This document shows positions 42,332-50,797 of a stretch of 64,000 bases of DNA, one piece after another. The notes beneath the pieces were generated by a model. It was not told the DNA's origin and searched no databases. It saw nothing but the letters and a program-made list of their open reading frames with translations. This DNA is from Ectopseudomonas alcaliphila (GTDB lineage Bacteria; Pseudomonadota; Gammaproteobacteria; Pseudomonadales; Pseudomonadaceae). Position 1 is the stretch's first letter, and every line of letters starts with the position of its first letter. The stretch is taken from NCBI RefSeq assembly GCF_900101755.1, contig NZ_FNAE01000009.1, forward strand, positions 1-64,000, in the 5' to 3' direction. The position numbers and the translations under genes are program-made.

Positions 42332-42547
42332 ATGAGAAGACTTAAGCGTGATCCGTTAGAAAGAGCTTTTTTGCGCGGCTATCAGTACGGCATCAATGGT
42401 AAATCCCGCGAACTCTGCCCCTTTACCCTACCTTCGGTTCGTCAGGCCTGGCTCAATGGCTGGCGTGAGGGCCGTGGCGATAACTGGGATGGGCTGACCG
42501 GCACGGCCGGTATTCATCGACTCAACGAACTTCACGCTGTCGGCTGA
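42332..42547 (+). CDS. rmf: Ribosome modulation factor
   Basis: 71 aa, basic: MRRLKRDPLERAFLRGYQYGINGKSRELCPF is diagnostic for RMF, which dimerises 70S ribosomes to 100S particles in stationary phase. GTGAGGGCAAC before ATG gives the ribosome binding site. It lies between rlmL and pyrD, as in P. aeruginosa. Confidence 0.97.
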   Translation: MRRLKRDPLERAFLRGYQYGINGKSRELCPFTLPSVRQAWLNGWREGRGDNWDGLTGTAGIHRLNELHAVG

Positions 42548-42605
42548 TCAGGATCACACCCGACTTCACCATGCCGACCCCCTCCGGGCGGCGGGCGCAA
42601 GCCCA

Positions 42606-42624
42606 GGGGCTCCTTCGGGAGCCC
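42606..42624. terminator. Hairpin between rmf and pyrD
   Basis: GGGCTCC-TTCG-GGAGCCC perfect stem with a UUCG tetraloop, between convergent rmf and pyrD. The T-run after it is short (TATTTATTT). Confidence 0.8.
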
Positions 42625-42640
42625 TATTTATTTACGCAGC

Positions 42641-43663
42641 TTATTTACGCAACGCAGCAATCGCATCCACGGCCTCGCGGATCAGCGCCGGCCCCTTGTA
42701 GATGAACCCCGAATAGATCTGGACTAGGCTCGCACCCGCAGCGATCTTCTCCGCCGCATGCTTGCCCTCGGTAATACCGCCAACGGCGATGATCGGCAGA
42801 CGGCCCGACAACTCACCCGCCAGCACCTTGACGATGTGCGTGCTCTTGTCGCGCACCGGTGCACCCGACAAGCCGCCGGCCTCGTCGCCATGGGCCAGCC
42901 CTTCGACACCTTCGCGGCTGAGCGTGGTATTGGTGGCGATCACCGCATCCATATCGGCGCCCAGCAGCGCTGATGCCACCAGCGCGGTTTCTTCATCGCT
43001 CATGTCCGGGGCGATCTTGATCGCCAGCGGTACGCGCTTGCCATGCTCCTGGGTCAGATCTTCCTGGCGACGACGCAGCGCCTCGAGCAACTCTTTCAGC
43101 GAGTCGCCGAACTGCAGACTGCGCAGCCCCGGCGTATTGGGCGAGCTGACATTGACAGTGACATAGCTGGCGTGGGCATACACCTTGTCCAGGCAGGCCA
43201 GGTAGTCATCCACCGCCCGCTCCACCGGCGTATCGAAGTTCTTGCCGATATTGATACCCAGCACACCCTTGAACTTCGCCGCCTTGACCCGCTCGAGCAG
43301 GTGGTCGACGCCATGGTTGTTGAACCCCATACGATTGATCACCGCCTCTGCCTCGGGCAGACGAAACAGTCGTGGTTTTGGGTTGCCCGGCTGCGGCCGC
43401 GGGGTAACGGTGCCGATCTCGACGAAGCCGAAACCGAGCTGAGCGAAGCCGTCGATGGCATCACCGTTCTTGTCCAGCCCCGCAGCCAGGCCGACAGGAT
43501 TGGCGAACTGCAAGCCCATGACGTTTACCGGCAAGCTGGTCGGCGCCTTGGTCAGCAGGCCATTGAGTCCCAGCCGGCCACCTGCACCGATCAGATCGAT
43601 GGACAGCTCATGGGAGGTTTCCGGGGACAGTTTGAACAGCAGCTCGCGGGCCAGGGAGTACAT
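42641..43663 (-). CDS. pyrD: Dihydroorotate dehydrogenase (quinone), class 2
   Basis: 340 aa. An N-terminal amphipathic membrane-binding helix (MYSLARELLFKLSPETSHE) precedes the barrel with FMN-site segments NPVGLAAGLDKNG and GFGFVEIGTVTPRPQPGNP, and the catalytic Ser in VNVSSPNTPG. It oxidises dihydroorotate with quinone in pyrimidine synthesis. Confidence 0.98.
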   Translation of the reverse strand: MYSLARELLFKLSPETSHELSIDLIGAGGRLGLNGLLTKAPTSLPVNVMGLQFANPVGLAAGLDKNGDAIDGFAQLGFGFVEIGTVTPRPQPGNPKPRLFRLPEAEAVINRMGFNNHGVDHLLERVKAAKFKGVLGINIGKNFDTPVERAVDDYLACLDKVYAHASYVTVNVSSPNTPGLRSLQFGDSLKELLEALRRRQEDLTQEHGKRVPLAIKIAPDMSDEETALVASALLGADMDAVIATNTTLSREGVEGLAHGDEAGGLSGAPVRDKSTHIVKVLAGELSGRLPIIAVGGITEGKHAAEKIAAGASLVQIYSGFIYKGPALIREAVDAIAALRK

Positions 43664-43749
43664 GGTCAGGCTCAGCTCGACAGATAGAGGGTTGGCAGCC
43701 AGCGATTATAGCCGCGCAGGCATCTTCGGCGCGAGGCAAGCGCGCCAGA

Positions 43750-43971
43750 TCAGTCCAAAGGGCGTAAACTCAGCAATTCGCCGGAACTACTGAATTCCAG
43801 CACGAATGAACCAAAGATACCGGCGTGAGTCAGATACGGCCGCAAATGGTGGGCCGGCAAACTGACGCGGCGCCCGTCACGGCTTTGCGCCATAATCCGG
43901 TTAGCCTGGCCACGATAGATGGCCTGCAATCGTTCGGCCGATAACGCAATATCCAGCACCAAGCTGGGCAT
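43750..43971 (-). CDS. DUF2835 family protein, 73 aa
   Basis: From ATG 43971 it reads MPSLVLDIALSAERLQAIYRGQANRIMAQSRDGRRVSLPAHHLRPYLTHAGIFG, the DUF2835 pattern: a small cytosolic protein conserved in gammaproteobacteria, function unknown. An upstream in-frame start (20 codons) gives an unrelated extension. It lies next to pyrD. Confidence 0.88.
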   Translation of the reverse strand: MPSLVLDIALSAERLQAIYRGQANRIMAQSRDGRRVSLPAHHLRPYLTHAGIFGSFVLEFSSSGELLSLRPLD

Positions 43972-44115
43972 GGAGGCACCCTCGCAAATGAATGCGGCTA
44001 TTTTGCCACAGACCTGCACCGCGACAGGCACTCCCGCGCCGCGCTACGCTATATGGGCAATAGCCATCCGCGTCTGCCACACTGCAGCAGACGCTTCAGG
44101 AGCGATCTGCCGGCC

Positions 44116-44997
44116 ATGAGCCTGTCCGAATCCTCAACCCTAGGTAGCCGCCTGGCAGCCCTGGCTCAACGCATGGGACTGCTCGGCCGCAGTTCACGGC
44201 AGATTTTTGCCAGGGCGAGCGTTTTGCGCCTGCCATTCAAACCGCTGCCTGCTGCGGTCGAAAGTATTGGCTGGAATGACGGTCCGCAATTGCAACTGCT
44301 GCTCAACCTGCCTCGAGGCGCACTATCCGGCCCTGTGCAGGAAGACAAAGCACAGGCACATTCGGCACTGACTCAGGTCGTGGAAGCCCAGACGCAGCAA
44401 CTGCAGTCTTTCGATCTGCGCCTGATCGATGGCTTCGCCTACCCTTGCCCTGCGCCAGGCTACGTGAGTTTCGAAGACTACGCGGCGAGCGAACATTGCA
44501 AGCAGGTGCGCATCATCAGCTACAAGGATTTCGTCAAAACCATCAGCCAGGCGTTGCCGCGTTTTCTCGCCGGCGAGCCGATCGAGTTACGTCAGGCCAA
44601 CTGGCGCGGCTCACGCACCTTTTGGTCAGGGGAGATGCACGGTGAAGCCTTCGCTGGAGCCATCGCCTATGCGCGCAGGCGCGAACTGGAAGTGCTGCTG
44701 CCAGCCAACCTGGTCCGCTATCGCTTGAATGAAGCAGGACTGGACAACCTGCAGAATCGCTATCACGTACTGGCCATGCCAGAGGCTGCCTGGAGCGATC
44801 CCGGCTTCATGGGGCTACTACTGGACAACGGCATTCCCTATGCACGCCTGTCGCTACTGAAGAAAGCCGGCACCCCCGAGTTCCTCCTCCTCCCCAAAGA
44901 GCATCAGGAAGCCACTGCACTGGGCGAGGGATTACGTCTGGCCGGCGCACCAGACGTGCCGAGCCATCTACGTCAGCTGGCCGTTCAGCCAGCCTGA
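44116..44997 (+). CDS. Conserved hypothetical protein (DUF6685-like), 293 aa
   Basis: Soluble protein with no signal peptide or helix pair. Distinct segments are LIDGFAYPCPAPGYVSFEDYA, RIISYKDFVKTISQALPRFL and SRTFWSGEMHGEAFAGAIAYARRR. I connect it to the pseudomonad family next to recX (DUF6685) from memory; function unknown. ATG 44116 is chosen over upstream in-frame starts because the conserved part begins there. Convergent with recX, gap 13 bp. Confidence 0.8.
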   Translation: MSLSESSTLGSRLAALAQRMGLLGRSSRQIFARASVLRLPFKPLPAAVESIGWNDGPQLQLLLNLPRGALSGPVQEDKAQAHSALTQVVEAQTQQLQSFDLRLIDGFAYPCPAPGYVSFEDYAASEHCKQVRIISYKDFVKTISQALPRFLAGEPIELRQANWRGSRTFWSGEMHGEAFAGAIAYARRRELEVLLPANLVRYRLNEAGLDNLQNRYHVLAMPEAAWSDPGFMGLLLDNGIPYARLSLLKKAGTPEFLLLPKEHQEATALGEGLRLAGAPDVPSHLRQLAVQPA

Positions 44998-45010
44998 GCA
45001 GAGTGACGAG

Positions 45011-45472
45011 CTATTCGTCGCAACCGCGCAACAGACGTCCGATCATATCCAGCGAATAACCACGGTAGGCCAGGAACCGGCCTTGCTGAGCACGCTCACG
45101 AGCATCCGCCGGCAACCGCCCGGCAAACTTGCGCTGCCAGGTTTCACGCAACTGCTCGAACCAGTCGATGCCACTCTCACGCAGCGCCTGATCGACATCG
45201 CCACGCGCCAATCCACGCTGGCCAAGCTCCTCGCGAATACGCAGCGGGCCATAGCCAGCACGCGCACGATATGCGACGAAGCTTTCCAGATAGCGGGCCT
45301 CGGATAGCAAGCCCTCCTCTGACAGACGCTGCAGAGCAGCGTCGATCATGTCCTCGGGTGCGCCACGCTTGCGCAACTTGCGCGTCAGCTCGACACGCCC
45401 ATGCTCACGTCGCGCCAGCAGATCCATGGCCGCTCGCCTGACGGCGAGCGGGTTATCCAGTACGACAGTCAT
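45011..45472 (-). CDS. recX: Recombination regulator RecX
   Basis: 153 aa of repeated three-helix units (RRAAMDLLARREHGRVELTRKLRKRG, LSEEGLLSEARYLESFVAYRARAGYGPLRI). RecX binds RecA filaments and limits RecA activity. It starts 12 bp after the recA stop, so it shares the recA transcript and SOS control. Confidence 0.95.
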   Translation of the reverse strand: MTVVLDNPLAVRRAAMDLLARREHGRVELTRKLRKRGAPEDMIDAALQRLSEEGLLSEARYLESFVAYRARAGYGPLRIREELGQRGLARGDVDQALRESGIDWFEQLRETWQRKFAGRLPADARERAQQGRFLAYRGYSLDMIGRLLRGCDE

Positions 45473-45483
45473 GCTCTAGCGAC

Positions 45484-46530
45484 TTAGAAGTCGACTTCTG
45501 CGTCAGCCAGATCGGCAGCCGGCGCCTTGGCCGGAGCACTGCTGACCAGCAGTTTCTCGCGAATCAGGCCTTCGATCTCGCGCGCCACTTCCTGGTTTTC
45601 TTCCAGGTACTTGGCCGCATTGGCCTTGCCCTGACCGATCTTGTTGCCCTTATAGCTGTACCAGGCACCCGACTTCTCAACCAGGCCCTGCTGCACACCG
45701 AGGTCGATGACCTCGCCATTACGGTAGATGCCCTTGCCATAGAGAATCTGGAATTCGGCCTGACGGAACGGCGGCGCGACCTTGTTCTTGACGACTTTCA
45801 CACGGGTTTCGCTGCCCACGACTTCCTCGCCTTCCTTCACCGCGCCAGTACGGCGGATGTCCAGACGAACCGAGGCATAGAACTTCAGCGCATTACCACC
45901 GGTGGTGGTTTCCGGGCTGCCGAACATCACGCCGATCTTCATACGAATCTGGTTGATGAAGATCACCAGGCAATTGGCGTTCTTGATGTTGCCGGTGATC
46001 TTGCGCAGCGCCTGGCTCATCAGACGCGCCTGCAGACCGACGTGCATGTCACCCATTTCGCCTTCGATTTCCGCCTTGGGCACCAGGGCTGCCACGGAGT
46101 CGACGATGATCACGTCGATGGCATTGGAACGCACCAGCATGTCGGTGATTTCCAGCGCTTGCTCACCGGTGTCCGGCTGCGATACCAGCAGATCATCGAC
46201 GTTGACGCCGAGCTTGCCGGCATAGTCGGGATCCAACGCGTGCTCGGCATCGACGAACGCGCAAGTCGCGCCAAGCTTCTGCGCTTCGGCGATCACCGAC
46301 AGGGTCAGTGTGGTCTTACCAGAGGATTCCGGGCCGTAGATCTCGACGATACGCCCCTTCGGCAGACCGCCGATGCCCAGGGCGATATCCAGACCCAGCG
46401 AACCGGTGGAGATGGCCGGAATGGCCTGACGCTCATGGTCGCCCATGCGCATGACCGCGCCCTTGCCGAACTGCTTTTCGATCTGACCCAGGGCAGCCGC
46501 CAAAGCGCGCTTCTTGTTCTCGTCCATTAC
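45484..46530 (-). CDS. recA: Recombinase RecA
   Basis: 348 aa from ATG 46530 (MDENKKRALAAALGQIEKQFGKGAVMRMGD), with Walker A GPESSGKTT and loop regions MSQALRKITG and NQIRMKIGVMFG. It forms filaments on ssDNA and triggers LexA, UmuD and phage repressor cleavage. GAGG six bases upstream supports this start; the ATG three codons earlier is weaker. A LexA box is upstream. Confidence 0.99.
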   Translation of the reverse strand, partial: VMDENKKRALAAALGQIEKQFGKGAVMRMGDHERQAIPAISTGSLGLDIALGIGGLPKGRIVEIYGPESSGKTTLTLSVIAEAQKLGATCAFVDAEHALDPDYAGKLGVNVDDLLVSQPDTGEQALEITDMLVRSNAIDVIIVDSVAALVPKAEIEGEMGDMHVGLQARLMSQALRKITGNIKNANCLVIFINQIRMKIGVMFGSPETTTGGNALKFYASVRLDIRRTGAVKEGEEVVGSETRVKVVKNKVAPPFRQAEFQILYGKGIYRNGEVIDLGVQQGLVEKSGAWYSYKGNKIGQGKANAAKYLEENQEVAREIEGLIREKLLVSSAPAKAPAADLADAEVDF

Positions 46531-46571
46531 CATCCTCACGTATTAACAAGGGCCTCGAGGGCCGCCAAGAA

Positions 46572-46587
46572 CTGTATAAGTAGCCAG
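46572..46587 (-). promoter_or_regulatory. LexA (SOS) box of recA
   Basis: CTG-TATAAGTAGC-CAG is a CTG-N10-CAG palindrome with an AT-rich centre, 42 bp before the recA ATG. It lies between cinA and recA. Confidence 0.85.
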
Positions 46588-46614
46588 TATTATTCCACAG
46601 GGCAAGTCGCCCGC

Positions 46615-47115
46615 CTACCCCATAAACGGATTTTCCTCTGCCAGCAGGCGCAGAAGCCCGGCCAGCGCGGTCTCGACCGTTTGTCGGCGCACCTCGTCAC
46701 GGCTTCCAGGAAACTGCTTGCGCACACTGAAAAGGCGCTCGCCATCCCCCCAGGCCAACCACACGGTACCAACCGGTTTTTTCGCAGAACCACCATCCGG
46801 CCCCGCCACCCCACTGACCGCCACTGCATAGCGCGCACCGCTATTGGCCTGCGCGCCACGCACCATCGCTTCGACCACCTCCTGGCTCACGGCGCCCACA
46901 CTGGCGAAAAAGTCGGCGCATACAGCCAGCTGCTTGGTTTTCTGGGCGTTGGAGTACGTCACATATCCGGCCTCGAACCAGGCCGAACTGCCTGGTATGC
47001 GAGTGATCGCCTCGGCGATACCGCCGCCGGTGCAGGATTCTGCAGTGGTCACCTGGGCAGCTTGCGCCTTCAATGCTGCACCCAGTTGTTCGGCCAGTTG
47101 GCTGATTCTGTCCAT
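46615..47115 (-). CDS. cinA: CinA family nicotinamide-nucleotide amidohydrolase
   Basis: 166 aa, the stand-alone C-terminal (PncC) domain: VTTAESCTGGGIAEAITRIPGSS near residue 22 and AVAVSGVAGPDGGSAKKPVGTVW. It deamidates NMN in the pyridine nucleotide cycle. The cinA-recA-recX order is standard, and in pseudomonads the flank between cinA and mutS is a known site for prophages and tailocins. Confidence 0.95.
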   Translation of the reverse strand: MDRISQLAEQLGAALKAQAAQVTTAESCTGGGIAEAITRIPGSSAWFEAGYVTYSNAQKTKQLAVCADFFASVGAVSQEVVEAMVRGAQANSGARYAVAVSGVAGPDGGSAKKPVGTVWLAWGDGERLFSVRKQFPGSRDEVRRQTVETALAGLLRLLAEENPFMG

Positions 47116-47224
47116 ATCCGTTCCTCACTCATCGAACGGCAAACCCTACACAGCTTGACCTGCCAGTGGAAACGGCAAATTTCGTCTACTGTTATCACGG
47201 GCTAGGTGCAAGAGGGGCACTGCA

Positions 47225-48529
47225 ATGTGGCTGTCACGGAATAAGAAGCACAGGGATGCAGCGGACCCGACAACGGCCGAGCTGCAGGCAATCCGTCAAT
47301 CGATGGCGATGATCGAGTTCACCCCGGATGGAATCATCCTCGATGCCAACCCTGCCTTTCTCGGCGTAGTGCACTACCGCCTAGAAGAGATCGTCGGCCA
47401 GCACCATCGCCTGTTCTGCTCTCGCAGCCTCAGTGAAAGCCTCGCCTATCAACAGTTCTGGCAGCGCCTGCGTCAGGGCGAACATTTCAGCGATCGCTTC
47501 CCCCGGCTGACGAGAGACGGCCAAGAGGTCTGGCTCGAGGCGACCTACATGCCGATCCGGGATGATCAGGGCGCAGTGGTCAAGGTGATGAAGATCGCCA
47601 CCGACATCACCCGCCAGGTAGCGGCCGAACACATGCACGAGAGCTACATCAAGGCTATCGACCGCTCCATGGCGGTGATCGAGTTCAACCTCGAGGGTGA
47701 AGTGGTGAGTGCCAACCAGAACTTCCTCGACCTGATGGGCTATCGCCGCGAAGAAGTGATCGGCCAGCATCACCGACTCTTCTGCCTGCCAGAGGATAGC
47801 CACAGCGATGACTACCGTCAGTTCTGGGCCCGCTTGAACAAGGGCGAGTTCATGTCCGATCGTTTTCGCCGCGTCACCAAGCAAGGTCAACAGGTCTGGC
47901 TGCGCGCCACCTACAACCCGTTGTATGACGCCAACGGCCGTGTCTATGGCGTAGTGAAATTCGCCAGCAACATCACCGCCCAGGTCGAGCGCCGCGATTC
48001 GGAGGCTGCTGCCGCCCAACTGGCTCATGACATCGCCAGGGAGACAGACGTTTCCGCCGACCACGGCACGCGCACAGTGGCACAGACCGTCGCGGTGGTC
48101 GCCGACATTGCCAGCGACCTGGCTGACGTGGCCGAACAGATAGAAGGCCTTAACAAGCAATCCGAGCAGATCACCAGCATCGTGCAGGTGATCCGCAGTA
48201 TCGCCGACCAGACCAATTTGCTGGCACTCAATGCGGCCATCGAAGCGGCACGCGCCGGCGAACAGGGCCGCGGCTTCGCAGTGGTGGCCGATGAAGTACG
48301 TCAACTGGCCTCACGAACCAGCCAGGCCACCCAGGAGATCAACGGCGTCGTTCAGCAGAACCAGAACCTTACGCGCAACGCAGTGGCCAGCATGGCCACC
48401 ACGCGAGAGCGTGCGCGCACGGGCGTAGACCTGGCCAACCAGGCCGGCGAGGTGATCCGCGAGATACGCAGCGAATCGCAGCGCGTGGTCGAGGCTGTGG
48501 CCCATTTCTCGGTGACCTTTACTGACTGA
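47225..48529 (+). CDS. Second BdlA-like soluble chemoreceptor (PAS-PAS-MCP)
   Basis: 434 aa, no membrane segment. Two PAS domains (about 20-135 and 140-260; both with the segment GQHHRLFC and PAC motif QQVWLRATYNPL) precede the short MCP signal domain with NLLALNAAIEAARAGEQGRGF and VVADEVRQLASRT. Same architecture and length as the protein at 6029-7339. It sits between cinA and the mutS start, and is probably a cytosolic redox or metabolic sensor feeding a chemotaxis-type array. Confidence 0.88.
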   Translation: MWLSRNKKHRDAADPTTAELQAIRQSMAMIEFTPDGIILDANPAFLGVVHYRLEEIVGQHHRLFCSRSLSESLAYQQFWQRLRQGEHFSDRFPRLTRDGQEVWLEATYMPIRDDQGAVVKVMKIATDITRQVAAEHMHESYIKAIDRSMAVIEFNLEGEVVSANQNFLDLMGYRREEVIGQHHRLFCLPEDSHSDDYRQFWARLNKGEFMSDRFRRVTKQGQQVWLRATYNPLYDANGRVYGVVKFASNITAQVERRDSEAAAAQLAHDIARETDVSADHGTRTVAQTVAVVADIASDLADVAEQIEGLNKQSEQITSIVQVIRSIADQTNLLALNAAIEAARAGEQGRGFAVVADEVRQLASRTSQATQEINGVVQQNQNLTRNAVASMATTRERARTGVDLANQAGEVIREIRSESQRVVEAVAHFSVTFTD

Positions 48530-48539
48530 AGGGCACCTT

Positions 48540-48668
48540 TTAAAAACTACCTGCGTGGTCATCACGGCGTTAAAACAGGCTCAAATGCTCATCTACAGCT
48601 CGTGAACTCCGTTTTATCGCCTGTTTTTGCCTTGTGCTGACTGCCTCGGCTCCGTTTTCAAGGGCGCC
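48540..48668. repeat. Copy of the 9490-9651 palindromic repeat family
   Basis: Shares GGCGTTAAAACAGGCTCA, ATGCTCATCTACAGCTCGTG, AACTCCG and GCCTGTTTTTGCCTTG with the element between phoP and oprH at ordered positions, with inner arms AAAACAGGC / GCCTGTTTT. It lies downstream of the receptor gene and before the mutS promoter. Confidence 0.78.
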
Positions 48669-48763
48669 CTGAAGGGTAATTGCGTCAGATTCGCAGCCCA
48701 CGTGAGGGACGAAGTATGGGAAAATTCCCGGCTTCGTCACACCCACCGCACGTAAGGCCCGGC

Positions 48764-48792
48764 ATGACCGATCTCTCCGCACACACACCGAT
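48764..48792 (+). pseudogene. mutS: 5' end of mutS cut off by the prophage
   Basis: ATG 48764 starts MTDLSAHTP, identical in pattern to the N-terminus of pseudomonad MutS (MTDLSxHTPMMQQYW, from memory). A TAAGG sequence precedes it by about eight bases. After CCGAT (48792) the frame departs (IVPGYLTVLHAKRAF) and ends 23 codons later, so MutS homology stops after nine codons. The position, divergent from cinA-recA, is where mutS starts in Pseudomonas. The rest of mutS should lie beyond the element, outside this window. Confidence 0.82.
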
Positions 48793-48910
48793 TGTGCCGG
48801 GATATCTGACCGTTTTGCATGCCAAGCGCGCATTTACTGGCCTACGCAGGGTGTTTCGCTAAAGTCGTCCATGTCTATATCGGCATCGGGGGTCATAGAG
48901 TGGCGTATGG

Positions 48911-48930
48911 TTTGCCCCAAATTTGCCCCA
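48911..48930. repeat. Direct repeat TTTGCCCCA near the left attachment site
   Basis: TTTGCCCCA occurs twice with an 11-bp period (48911-48919, 48922-48930), about 120 bp inside the element. Short direct repeats here could be arm-type integrase sites. The rest of 48793-48945 shows no ORF or RNA I can support. Confidence 0.4.
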
Positions 48931-48945
48931 GCCAAATCGCAGACA

Positions 48946-48990
48946 CAAAAAAACCCGGTACCGCAGGGACTCCCCACGGCACCGGGCCTT
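48946..48990 (-). terminator. Terminator downstream of umuC
   Basis: On the - strand, CCCGGTGCCG pairs with CGGTACCGGG across a short loop and is followed by seven T residues. It ends the leftward umuDC transcript just before the attachment-site region. Confidence 0.88.
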
Positions 48991-48996
48991 TCACCA

Positions 48997-50268
48997 TCAT
49001 CTAACCTCCCACAACGCCTGCAGGTCGGTTGTAAAGCTCCGACTCATCATCTCCCGCTTCATCCCCCACCCTGGCGTCGGCGGTACCAATGCCGGCCGCA
49101 GCGTCCCCCTCCCCCACTTCGCATTCACGGCATCCAGCACCGCCATCACCTGGCGGGATGCTTCAGGCTGGGTCGGGGCGAACAGGTCGTCGGTGTACTC
49201 GCCGCGCTGGCAGAGATCGAGCAGCAGCACCTCGGCCTTGCTGAAGGCGAAGCCCGGGCGATACACCTGCTCCAGGCCGGCCAGGGCGGCTTGGGTGATC
49301 AGTCGGGTGTCGTCGCTTGGGTACGGCAACTCGCACAGCACGCCGCGGGCGAACTTGGGTTCATCTGGATTGAACATGCCGGTGCGGATGCTCACCCGTA
49401 CCCGCTTGCACACCGAGCCCTGCCCCCGCAGCTTCTCGCTGGCCCGGGCGGCGTATGTGGCCACCGCTTCGCGGATCGGCGGTAGTTCGTGCAGGCGTTT
49501 GCCGAACATACGGCTGCAACAGATCTCCTGCTTCGGCGGTGCCTCGCCGTCCAGCTCCAGGCAGGGTATGCCGCGCAGCTCCCGCGCGGTCTTCTCCAGC
49601 ACCACGCTGAACTGCTTACGCAGGGTCCATGCGTCCGCCGCGGCCAGGTCGGCAGCTGTCTTGATGTTCAGTTCACCCAGGCGAGCAGTCAGCCGGCGGC
49701 CAACGCCCCACACTTCACCGACCGGCGTGGCAGCCAGCAGCTTGGCGCGGCGCTCCGGGTCGCGGATATCGACTACACCGCCCGTCTGCTTCTGCCAGCG
49801 CTTCGCCGCATAGTTGGCCAGCTTCGCCAGCGTCTTGCTCGGGCCAATGCCAACACCGGTCGGGATACCGGTGCACGCCAGCACCTGGGCGCGTATCTCC
49901 CGGCCCAACGCATCGAGATCACCCAGCACCCCGGTCAGCTCGGCGAAGGCTTCGTCGATGCTGTACACCTCCAGCGCCGGCACCAGCCCCTCGATCACGG
50001 TCATCACTCGCTCGCTCATGTCGCCGTACAGCGCATAGTTGGAGCTGAACGCCATCCCGCCGGCCGCTTCGAACGCCTTGCGGATCTGGAACCACGGCTC
50101 GCCCATTTTGATGCCCAGCGCTTTGGCCTCGCTGGTGCGGCTGACCACACAGCCATCGTTGTTCGACAGCACGACGATCGGCACCCGAGCCAGGTCCGGC
50201 CGGAACACCCGCTCGCAGCTGCAGTAGAACGCATTGCAATCGACCAGCGCGAACACCCGGTCAGCCAC
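48997..50268 (-). CDS. umuC: Translesion DNA polymerase V subunit UmuC
   Basis: 423 aa Y-family polymerase from GTG 50268. The palm acidic residues lie in FALVDCNAFYCSCERVF and YSIDEAFAEL, a helix-hairpin-helix is at TPVGEVWGVGRRLTARLGEL, and the little finger and UmuC C-terminal (DUF4113) region ends the protein. It performs error-prone bypass with UmuD'2 after DNA damage. The start overlaps the umuD stop by eight bases. Lying in the prophage left arm, it is a lysogenic-conversion gene. Confidence 0.96.
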   Translation of the reverse strand: MADRVFALVDCNAFYCSCERVFRPDLARVPIVVLSNNDGCVVSRTSEAKALGIKMGEPWFQIRKAFEAAGGMAFSSNYALYGDMSERVMTVIEGLVPALEVYSIDEAFAELTGVLGDLDALGREIRAQVLACTGIPTGVGIGPSKTLAKLANYAAKRWQKQTGGVVDIRDPERRAKLLAATPVGEVWGVGRRLTARLGELNIKTAADLAAADAWTLRKQFSVVLEKTARELRGIPCLELDGEAPPKQEICCSRMFGKRLHELPPIREAVATYAARASEKLRGQGSVCKRVRVSIRTGMFNPDEPKFARGVLCELPYPSDDTRLITQAALAGLEQVYRPGFAFSKAEVLLLDLCQRGEYTDDLFAPTQPEASRQVMAVLDAVNAKWGRGTLRPALVPPTPGWGMKREMMSRSFTTDLQALWEVR

Positions 50269-50704
50269 AGTGCCGCCCCTGCCGGCACAGGCCAACGTAA
50301 ACACCCCACACCTGAAAATCTTCGGCCTCAAGCACGTAGCGCGGCGGGTACTTGGGATTTGCCGAGAGCAGGATGACCTGGTGCTGGTCACCGCCCAGGA
50401 TCTTGAGCAGCGGTTCGCCGTTGACGCACGCGATCAGCACGTCGCCACGCTTGGCCTTGGCCGCTTTGTCGATCAGCACCAGGTCACCATCGAGGATGCC
50501 CACGCCCTGCAGGCTGTCACCGCCCACGCGCGCCAGGTAGATCTGCGGGCGATGCAGGCCGAACAGTTCGTCGAGGGAGATACGTTGCTCAATGTGATCC
50601 TGGGCCGGGCTGGGGAAGCCGGCCGGCACACTGGGGAGGAAGTAAGGAATTTCGGCGCCGCCAGGAGCGACAGGGCCGAGGATACTGACGCTGGCCAAGG
50701 GCAT
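50261..50704 (-). CDS. umuD: UmuD, self-cleaving subunit of polymerase V
   Basis: 147 aa. The cleavage site Ala-Gly is in SVPAGFPSPAQDH, the catalytic Ser in GDSLQGVGI and the catalytic Lys in GEPLLKIL (Ser-Lys dyad as in LexA). RecA-stimulated cleavage gives UmuD', which partners UmuC. ATG 50704 lies 15 bp from the LexA box. Confidence 0.96.
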   Translation of the reverse strand: MPLASVSILGPVAPGGAEIPYFLPSVPAGFPSPAQDHIEQRISLDELFGLHRPQIYLARVGGDSLQGVGILDGDLVLIDKAAKAKRGDVLIACVNGEPLLKILGGDQHQVILLSANPKYPPRYVLEAEDFQVWGVYVGLCRQGRHCG

Positions 50705-50718
50705 TACCTAAACTGACA

Positions 50719-50734
50719 CTGTATAGATAAACAG
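50719..50734. promoter_or_regulatory. LexA box shared by umuDC and the SRAP gene
   Basis: CTG-TATAGATAAA-CAG, extended symmetrically as ACTGTAT...ACAGTAT, lies in the 93-bp gap between divergent umuD (-) and the SRAP gene (+). One operator can place both sides under SOS control. Confidence 0.88.
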
Positions 50735-50797
50735 TATTTGCATTGACACGCGCGGCGTCAATGCCATGCTGATGGCGAGCGACAGGAGGACGAGAGA

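Noticed and set aside
48680..48862. A 60-codon frame running through the mutS start into the prophage
   Set aside because: Only the nine codons from ATG 48764 match MutS; the upstream part is promoter region and the downstream part is phage DNA, so it is a chimeric remnant, not a gene.
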